From an uncultured Collinsella sp. (GTDB taxonomy: Bacteria; Actinomycetota; Coriobacteriia; Coriobacteriales; Coriobacteriaceae), in contig CAAENX010000013.1 in assembly GCA_900757495.1 (NCBI GenBank), forward strand, positions 67,947 through 131,946: 64,000 nucleotides of DNA, given 5' to 3'. A program made the translations under genes and the position numbers. The first letter of the stretch is position 1; each line of letters starts with the position of its first letter. Below, one piece after another: positions 58,556-64,000 of this stretch. The notes below the pieces were generated by a model that saw only the letters and a program-made list of their open reading frames with translations, ran no database searches and was not told the origin of the DNA.

Positions 58556-59415
58556 TATTTCAAAACCCAGTTGTCGAAGGAAAGACCGTAATCTGCATAT
58601 TTATCGCACAGGTCCTTGACCGTGCCGTCCTCATAGAGCGCCTTGAGCGACTCGGTCACGGCATCGGCGGACTTGGTGTCGCCCTTCTTAAAGCCGACGG
58701 CGTAGTGCTCGCTGGACAGCGGCTTGTCGAGCTGCGTATAGGCATCGGGCTTGGCGGCAAGCTGATACTGGGCAATCGAAAGGTCGCATGCCACGGCATC
58801 GACCGCGCCGCTCTCGAGCTGCATAAAGGCCGTGTTGTACTCGCCAATGGTGTCAAGCGTGGCAAACGTCGCCGCCAGATCCTTCTGGTCGCCCTCGAGC
58901 ACATCCTGTGCGGCGGAATCAGTCTGGGTAATCACGGTCTTACCGGCAAGATCGTCCCAGCTCTTGATACCCGCGCCCTTCTTGACCACGAGCACCTGCT
59001 CGTTGAGCATGTACGGCTCGGAGAACGTGTAGTCGTCCTCGCGGCCCTCCATGGTAAAGCCGTTCCAGATGCAGTTGATGGCACCCGAGTTGAGCAGCGT
59101 GTCCTTGGCATCCCAGTCGATGGCCTCGTATTTGACCTCCCAGCCCTGCTTGTCTGCAACGGCCTTGGCAAGGTCGAGGTCAAAGCCGGTGTACTCGCCG
59201 TCGTCGCCCACAAAGCCGTACGGAGGATAGGACTTATCAAAGCCCACCACGAGCTTCTTGGACTCCGCGGCGCCCTTCGTATCCTTGGCCGCGGCAGAGC
59301 CAGCAGCGGAGCCCTTGCCGGCACCACCGCCGCAGCCGACAAGACCAAGGCCAAGCACCGTGGCAAACGAGCCGGCTAGACCAACAAACTGACGACGAGA
59401 CATATCGGTATTCAT
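58555..59415 (-). CDS. Polar amino acid ABC importer, substrate-binding lipoprotein
   Basis: The 286-residue product begins MNTDMSRRQFVGLAGSFATV, then LGLGLVGCGGG: an RR motif near the start suggesting Tat-style targeting and a lipobox (LVGC). The mature part is a family 3 solute-binding protein: KLVVGFDKSYPPYGFVGDDG, EYTGFDLDLAKAVADKQGWE, DALLNSG-type DTLLNSGAINCIWNGFTMEG and YNTAFMQLESGAVDAVACDL. It binds an amino acid, probably Gln/His/Arg/Lys type; specificity not resolved. I chose the ATG at 59413-59415 (AAGGGGG upstream). Confidence 0.9.
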   Translation of the reverse strand: MNTDMSRRQFVGLAGSFATVLGLGLVGCGGGAGKGSAAGSAAAKDTKGAAESKKLVVGFDKSYPPYGFVGDDGEYTGFDLDLAKAVADKQGWEVKYEAIDWDAKDTLLNSGAINCIWNGFTMEGREDDYTFSEPYMLNEQVLVVKKGAGIKSWDDLAGKTVITQTDSAAQDVLEGDQKDLAATFATLDTIGEYNTAFMQLESGAVDAVACDLSIAQYQLAAKPDAYTQLDKPLSSEHYAVGFKKGDTKSADAVTESLKALYEDGTVKDLCDKYADYGLSFDNWVLK

Positions 59416-59433
59416 GGTATTCCCCCTTGGTGG

Positions 59434-59500
59434 CACTTTAGTTAAGTAAAGTGAGTCATGTAACGTTCAGAATCATACACTTTACCTTGATAGAGTACAA
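59434..59500 (-). promoter_or_regulatory. Promoter of the amino-acid ABC operon with CACTTTA sites
   Basis: On the minus strand TTGTAC (59495-59500) and TATGAT (59472-59477) are separated by 17 bases. CACTTTA/TAAAGTG half-sites occur at 59434-59440, 59447-59453 (inverted pair, 6-base spacing) and 59478-59484 (inside the spacer next to the -10), suggesting a repressor. Confidence 0.6.
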
Positions 59501-59507
59501 GGGAGGA

Positions 59508-59646
59508 TTTGCCCGCCGGGTGCCGGGGCAGGGGTTAAGTTTGCTGCTCTACAGTCCTGCTCACGACGGAGAGCACATTAAGTGCTCTCCTGTTCGTGCG
59601 GAACTCGCGACAAACTTAACCCCAGCCCCGGCACCCGGCGGGCAAA
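59508..59646. repeat. Long double-hairpin element, copy B (36-bp arms, conserved 67-nt core)
   Basis: Arms 59508-59543 and 59611-59646 are complementary with a single mismatch. The core reads CTGCTCTACAGTCCTGCTCA, an inner hairpin GGAGAGCAC-ATTAA-GTGCTCTCC, and GTGCGGAACTCGCGA. This core closely matches 12156-12225, while the arms are unrelated. The remaining bases to the rlmD start hold no other feature. Confidence 0.87.
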
Positions 59647-59754
59647 CGTCGTTGGGCTTATCACTAACATGAAATGGGTGCTTGCATATCGTCCGCTAGC
59701 TTGGCACGGTACAATGCTTTCAGATTTCAATTTGTAAATTAGTGGGGTTAATTC

Positions 59755-61188
59755 ATGGCAGAATCTCGTGCGGAGCGTAGGGCTCGTCGTGCTTTGATCG
59801 AAGCGACTGAAGGGTCGGAGGAGAAAAAATCTTCTAAGAAATCCAAGTCGTCTCAGGATGCGAAGGGTAAGGCTAAGGCCAAGCGTCCCGGCTCTCGTCG
59901 GAGCGAGGACAAGGCATCTCAGACTCGCACCAAGCGCCCACATAAAGATTCGGTTTCGCCTGCGCGAAAGATCGTGGATCCCAAGTCGCCTTGTTCCATC
60001 ATGCGGGCTTGTGGTGGGTGCACGGCGCTCAATCGTCCTTATAAGAAGCAATTGGCGACCAAGCAGGCTGCTATGGAGGAGCTGTTTGCTGAGCTCTGCG
60101 AGCGTGAGGGTATCGCCGTTGATCCTATTCGCGGTATGGGCGTCACCCTGGGCGACCCGGGTAAATATCCTGCGCCGCGTGGCTTTCGTCATAAAGCTGC
60201 CACTCCGTTTGCACCCGGTAAGGAGGGCACTGTCCGCTGTGGCTTTTTTGAGCGCGGCACGCACAAAATCGTCGCCGTACCCGAGTGTCCTGTCGAGGCG
60301 CCGGGTGCCCGTCAGATTCTCAACGGCATCGCGCGCGAAGCTGAGCGGCTGCATATTCCCGCCTTTAATGAGGACAAGCATCTTGGTTTGCTTCGCTATG
60401 CCGTCGTCCGCTGCGGTTGGCGCACCGACCAAGTCATGGTTACGCTCGTGACCGCCCAGCGTGACTTACCGCATGCGCAGGAGTTCTTTGAGGCCGTCGC
60501 GGCGCTCGATCCGCATATCGTCACCGTCGCCCAAAATATCAACGGCCGTCCCGGTAACGCCATCTTGGGTGAGGAGACTCGTATCGTCTATGGCGCCGAG
60601 TGCATGCGCGACCAGCTGCTCGGTTGCGAATTCGATATCTCCCCTACCGCGTTCTATCAGACCAATCCACAGCAGACCGAGCTGCTCTATCAGCTTGCGA
60701 TTGACGGCATGGACCTGCAGCATGGTGACATTCTTATGGACGCGTACTGCGGCAGCGGCACCATCGGTCTGTGCGCCGCGAAGGATGCCCAGGACAGGGG
60801 TGTCGGCATTATGCTGCTCGGCGTGGAGCGCAACCCGGCGGGCATTGCCGACGCACGTCGCAATGCCGAGCTCAACGGCCTCACCCGCAGCGCTTGGTTT
60901 ATGGCCGACGACGCCACCGATTACATCCTGGACGCCGCCGATAACAACGAGCGCGTTGACGTTCTCTCCATCGACCCGCCACGCGCCGGCTCCACACCAG
61001 AGTTCCTCGAAGCCGCTTGCGCACTCAAGCCGCGCCGCATCACCTACATCAGTTGCAATCCCGTCACCCAAGAGCGCGACCTACACCAGCTCCTCGACGG
61101 AGGCTATCGCCTGCTCAAGATCACGCCGGTCGACATGTTCCCCCACACCGACCACACCGAGACCGTCGCGGTCCTCGAGCGCCGCTAA
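59755..61188 (+). CDS. rlmD: 23S rRNA (uracil-1939-C5)-methyltransferase, RlmD/RumA type
   Basis: The 477-residue product has a long basic N-terminus (about 1-75, rich in Lys/Ser/Arg, for example KKSSKKSKSSQDAKGKAKAK), then an iron-sulfur-like Cys cluster (SPCSIMRACGGC and PECPVEA). The C-terminal SAM methyltransferase has DAYCGSGTIGLCAAKDAQDR, DVLSIDPPRAGSTPEF and TYISCNPVTQERDL with the catalytic Cys. E. coli RlmD has a TRAM domain at the N-terminus; here the basic extension replaces it. It could instead be RlmC or TrmA type; the cluster favours RlmD-like. Convergent with the PHP gene. Confidence 0.85.
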   Translation: MAESRAERRARRALIEATEGSEEKKSSKKSKSSQDAKGKAKAKRPGSRRSEDKASQTRTKRPHKDSVSPARKIVDPKSPCSIMRACGGCTALNRPYKKQLATKQAAMEELFAELCEREGIAVDPIRGMGVTLGDPGKYPAPRGFRHKAATPFAPGKEGTVRCGFFERGTHKIVAVPECPVEAPGARQILNGIAREAERLHIPAFNEDKHLGLLRYAVVRCGWRTDQVMVTLVTAQRDLPHAQEFFEAVAALDPHIVTVAQNINGRPGNAILGEETRIVYGAECMRDQLLGCEFDISPTAFYQTNPQQTELLYQLAIDGMDLQHGDILMDAYCGSGTIGLCAAKDAQDRGVGIMLLGVERNPAGIADARRNAELNGLTRSAWFMADDATDYILDAADNNERVDVLSIDPPRAGSTPEFLEAACALKPRRITYISCNPVTQERDLHQLLDGGYRLLKITPVDMFPHTDHTETVAVLERR

Positions 61189-61203
61189 TCCACCGACACA
61201 AGA

Positions 61204-61233
61204 AAGGGGGCGGCCCGTCTGGACTGCCCCCTT
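61204..61233 (+). terminator. Intrinsic terminator of rlmD
   Basis: AAGGGGGC / GCCCCCTT with a 14-nt loop, 15 bases past the rlmD stop. No long T-run. Confidence 0.65.
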
Positions 61234-61253
61234 CGCTTGGCTTATGAACTCCG

Positions 61254-62075
61254 CTACATCCCCTTGCGCAGGTCACACACGCCGGCTGCCGCCATCTCGC
61301 GAAGCAGCGTCTCGCGGTCGCGTGTCACGATCAAATCCAGCGGGAAATGAATCTCGTCGAGCATCTTGCGGGCGTGGTCGAGCTTGCCAATTGCCATGCC
61401 AATGTGCGCATCAGTCGACACGCCAATGCCCACGCCCAGCTCGGCGCAGCGCTCGGCGATCTTGCGGCACACGTCCCAATGCTCAGCATCGTTGCCATGC
61501 TCAAGGCTGTGGTTGTTGACCTCGATTATCTTGTGCTTGGCCTTGGCCGCCAGCAACACCTCATCGATATCAAAGGGAACACCGGCGCGACCCGTGTGGC
61601 CCAGCATGAACACCTTGGGGTGCTCCAGGGCATTGATATACATCTCGGTCGTCTGGGCGAGCGTCGCGCCTTCAGCAATCTGCGGATTATGCACGCTTGC
61701 CACCAAATAATCCAAATTACGCGTCACCAAATCGAACAGCGAATGCTCATGACTATACGAATCGCCGGCGATATCGAGCGAAACGGGAATGTCCTCGCCA
61801 AACAGGCTGCCGTCCAGCGAAACGATATCGGCCTCGGCGCCGCGAAGCACCAGCACGCCGCTCCAAATGCGCGGCCAGATATCCTGGTTAATAAAGAATT
61901 GGAAACTGCGCAGGTCATTGGGACAAGGCGTAACCATCGAGCTTAAATGATCGGCTGAACCGAGCACCTGAAGGCCGCGCTCTGCCGCCCAATAGATGTT
62001 CTCCTCGATGGTTGAGTACGCATGCGCAGAGAACATCGTATGAGTATGAATATCACAAGAAAGAAGGTAGGGCAT
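61254..62075 (-). CDS. PHP-domain metal-dependent phosphatase (YcdX-like)
   Basis: The 273-residue product has the PHP motifs DIHTHTMFSAHAYSTIEENI (metal-binding H-T-H), LGSADHLSSM, VSTDAHIG and the central segment EVNNHSLEHGND. YcdX-like proteins are trinuclear zinc hydrolases acting on phosphate esters, often implicated in DNA repair or swarming in other bacteria. I chose the ATG at 62073-62075 (AAGGAGAC upstream) and discarded 48 codons of upstream frame. The substrate is unknown. Confidence 0.87.
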   Translation of the reverse strand: MPYLLSCDIHTHTMFSAHAYSTIEENIYWAAERGLQVLGSADHLSSMVTPCPNDLRSFQFFINQDIWPRIWSGVLVLRGAEADIVSLDGSLFGEDIPVSLDIAGDSYSHEHSLFDLVTRNLDYLVASVHNPQIAEGATLAQTTEMYINALEHPKVFMLGHTGRAGVPFDIDEVLLAAKAKHKIIEVNNHSLEHGNDAEHWDVCRKIAERCAELGVGIGVSTDAHIGMAIGKLDHARKMLDEIHFPLDLIVTRDRETLLREMAAAGVCDLRKGM

Positions 62076-62234
62076 CGGGTCTCCTTGTCCAGTATGGCCG
62101 TCGCGTATATTCATTGTACGCATAGCTTTCGGCAGTCGTAAAACTGCTTCATCCCAATCACACAACGGCATAGACAACGGGGTCTGGCTTAAAACCAAAC
62201 CCCGTTTCACGTAAAACATTGTAAGCAGAGCGCT

Positions 62235-63425
62235 TTACTTTCGACGATATTCGTCGGCCAGTTGCTTCCAGGCAGGCAACGAATTGACGATAGTCTCGTA
62301 GCTCACACAGTAGCCAAGGCGGAACCAGCCCGGCATGCCAAAGCTATCCGAAGGCACTGCGAGCAGTTCGTACTTCTTCGCGCGCTCGCAGAAGGCGTTC
62401 GCATCGGGCTCCAACGCCTTCACCCACAGGTAGAATGCACCATCCGGCTCAACATAGGTGTAGCCATACTCCGCCAGTGCATCGGTAAGCGCGGTGCGGT
62501 TGCGTGCATAGGCCTCAACGTCACTCGGCTCATCGATGCAATCGATAATCACGCGCTGGAAGAGCGCCGGTGCGCACACGAAGCCCAGCGTACGGGCGGC
62601 ACCGGCAACGGCGGGCATTAGACGGGCTGCCTGAGGATTCGTATCGGGAACCAAGATCCACCCGACGCGCTCGCCCGGTAGCGAAAGCGACTTGGAATAC
62701 GAGTAACACACGATGGTGTGCTCGTAGATCGAAGGCACCCAAGGCACCTCGGCGCCATAGACAATCTCGCGATACGGCTCATCCGAGATAAGCATGATCG
62801 GATTCTCGGGATCGCGCTTGGCGTTGACCTCGCACAAAACTTTAGCCAGTCGCGTCAGGGTATCGCGCGTATACACGGCGCCCGTCGGGTTATTCGGTGA
62901 GTCGATGATGACAGCTGCCGTCTTGTCGGTAATCGCCTTGAGCACGTTATCCACGCTCAGCTGGAACGTATCTTCATCGGCGAGCGCCTCGACGCACGTA
63001 CAGCCGGCCTTCTCAATCCACACGCGATACTCCGGGAAGTACGGGGCGATAACAATGACCTCGTCACCCGGGTTCGTAACGGCATTGAGCGTGCAGGTGA
63101 GCGAAGCCGCCGCGCCCACGGTCATAAAGACATCCTTGCCCTCATAGCTCGTACCGAAGCGACGGTTAAGAGACTCAGCCACGGCGGTACGGCACTGCGG
63201 CAGGCCCGGAGCGGGCGTGTATCCGTGCAGCTGCTCGCTCGGCAGTTCAAGCGCCTTTTTGATGGACTCCGCGACGGCAGCGGGAGCAGGAACGCTCGGG
63301 TTGCCCAGCGAAAAATCGAACACGTTTTCCGCGCCGATTTGCGCCTTGCGCTCAAGGCCATAGCTAAAAATCTCGCGGATGATGGAGCTTTCCGCACCGC
63401 GAGCATACATAGTTTCGTTGATCAT
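62235..63425 (-). CDS. Aminotransferase class I/II
   Basis: The 396-residue PLP enzyme has SLGNPSVPAPAAVAESIKKA, PSEQLHGYTPAPGLPQCRTA, VIIDSPNNPTGAVYTRDTLT (binding Asn/Asp), CYSYSKSLSLPGERVGWILV with the PLP Lys in SYSKS, and GMPGWFRLGYC. Best fits the aspartate/alanine/aromatic aminotransferase superfamily; amino-acid specificity cannot be set. I chose the ATG at 63423-63425 (AAAGGGG upstream). Often such genes act in biosynthesis or glutamate-linked catabolism. Confidence 0.9.
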   Translation of the reverse strand: MINETMYARGAESSIIREIFSYGLERKAQIGAENVFDFSLGNPSVPAPAAVAESIKKALELPSEQLHGYTPAPGLPQCRTAVAESLNRRFGTSYEGKDVFMTVGAAASLTCTLNAVTNPGDEVIVIAPYFPEYRVWIEKAGCTCVEALADEDTFQLSVDNVLKAITDKTAAVIIDSPNNPTGAVYTRDTLTRLAKVLCEVNAKRDPENPIMLISDEPYREIVYGAEVPWVPSIYEHTIVCYSYSKSLSLPGERVGWILVPDTNPQAARLMPAVAGAARTLGFVCAPALFQRVIIDCIDEPSDVEAYARNRTALTDALAEYGYTYVEPDGAFYLWVKALEPDANAFCERAKKYELLAVPSDSFGMPGWFRLGYCVSYETIVNSLPAWKQLADEYRRK

Positions 63426-63535
63426 CTGTTCCCCTTTCGCATAGGCGGTATTGTACGCTTTAGTCGGGCAAAGCGCCGCAGCAATGTTGATTGGGGACGG
63501 ACTTAAATGCGTGAAAAGGGACTGCGGACAAAAAG

Positions 63536-64000
63536 TTGGACCATCAGGTCCGGTTTGGAGTCCGCATGACATACAGTAGAGCCGTAGTGGAGAGGGCCGG
63601 GGAGCTACGCCGCTCCGGGCTCTCGTGCAGGGAGATAGCCCGGGAGCTCGACGGGCCGAGCAAGAGCGCCGTCGCGCGCTGGACGAGGGCCGGGGCCGCG
63701 GGCGGAACCGTCGGGAGGGCGGTCGCGAAGATGGATCTGCCGAAGGTCGTCGGGGACGGTCCGGTGTACCCCGACATCGACCCGGACGACAAGGACGCCC
63801 TGATAGAGCGCCTCGTCCTGGAGAACGCCGTCCTCAGGGCGGTGAACGACGTTTTAAAAGCCGCGAGCCTCGACGGGATGTCGAACAGGGAGAAGACCCT
63901 GGTGATAGACCGCCTGAGGCCGTGCGGGAAGTGGTCCTTGAGAGAACTCACGAGTTCCTTGGGGATATCAAAGAGCTCCTATGAGTACCAGCGCCGCGCG
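63536..64000 (+). mobile_element. IS3-family insertion sequence, left part (cut by window edge)
   Basis: A transposase frame starts at 63566 and is preceded by TTGGACCATCAGGTCCGGTT (from 63536), a plausible left terminal region since IS3 ends often begin TGGAC and this stretch contains a small palindrome. The right end lies outside. Just upstream, 63492-63530 resembles the GGGAC-type repeats. Confidence 0.75.
63566..64000 (+). CDS. IS3-family transposase, N-terminal part (3' truncated by window edge)
   Basis: 145 codons are visible and the frame stays open to the window end. An N-terminal helix-turn-helix (VERAGELRRSGLSCREIARE, then SAVARWTRAGA) is followed by a Leu/Asp/Glu helix (DDKDALIERLVLENAVLRAV) and KWSLRELTSSLGISKSSYEY, the HTH_21-like start of an IS3 OrfB integrase domain. 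Orf A and B thus appear fused or joined in one frame. Codon use differs from neighbours: AGG for Arg and ATA for Ile are frequent, consistent with recent transfer. Confidence 0.82.
   Translation, partial: MTYSRAVVERAGELRRSGLSCREIARELDGPSKSAVARWTRAGAAGGTVGRAVAKMDLPKVVGDGPVYPDIDPDDKDALIERLVLENAVLRAVNDVLKAASLDGMSNREKTLVIDRLRPCGKWSLRELTSSLGISKSSYEYQRRA

Overview
The window reads as a chromosomal segment of a high-GC, Gram-positive gut actinobacterium of the class Coriobacteriia, most likely Collinsella. This is inferred from the codon use, the gene families and my recollection of the repeat style; no 16S or marker-gene comparison was possible. There is no prophage, plasmid or CRISPR signal. The only clear insertion element is an IS3-type transposase cut off by the right edge.

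Layout. 1-9.6 kb: tail of a DeoR regulator, a Cof-type HAD phosphatase, a fused rRNA methyltransferase (RlmKL), a KdpE/short-KdpD two-component pair beside a Kup potassium transporter, and a nitroreductase. 9.8-12.1 kb: an LtaS/phosphoglycerol-transferase-like membrane sulfatase. 12.4-21.2 kb: a six-gene surface operon on the minus strand. It has an ER/SipW-type signal peptidase, three small SipW-type (TasA/camelysin-like) secreted proteins, an 1820-residue repeat adhesin and a membrane/wall-anchored terminal protein. This is the most interesting protein system here. 21.6-28.6 kb: a 62-bp tandem palindromic array, a flavodoxin, a heterodimeric ABC exporter, a coiled-coil surface protein with an LANTG signal, and the SRP RNA inside a cluster of long hairpins. 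28.6-35.4 kb: a TadA-glycerate kinase fusion, tRNA-Ser(UGA), TetR, LemA, IlvE, DedA and CysE. 35.5-39.8 kb: a MarR-controlled second heterodimeric ABC exporter. 39.9-46 kb: a small orphan protein, a nitroreductase, an LCP protein with a class B sortase, a small SPATG surface protein, a membrane protein and a degenerate NtrC-like regulator. 46-64 kb: a YeiH-type exporter with a divergent GntR, GlmS, LacI, a HAD phosphatase, LarE, a secreted nuclease, an EF-G-like factor, a polar amino-acid ABC importer, RlmD, a PHP phosphatase, an aminotransferase and the IS3 fragment.

The non-coding space is unusually rich in palindromes. Three short REP-like families share a GGGACAG-type centre. One class of double hairpin has a conserved roughly 67-nt core enclosed by 29-36 bp arms whose sequence differs at every locus. 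Two copies of another hairpin with conserved arms are present. These, rather than classical mobile elements, make up most of the intergenic DNA.

Themes: cell-surface assembly (SipW operon, sortase B, LCP, LtaS-like enzyme, three proteins with sorting signals of the form x-x-x-TG), potassium handling, two drug-type exporters, and RNA modification (RlmKL, TadA, RlmD). Several proteins carry altered active-site motifs (RlmL half, EF-G-like factor, NtrC-like regulator, one NBD in each ABC pair). All coordinates were read by eye and translation starts were chosen by ribosome-binding-site position, so they may be off by a codon or two.
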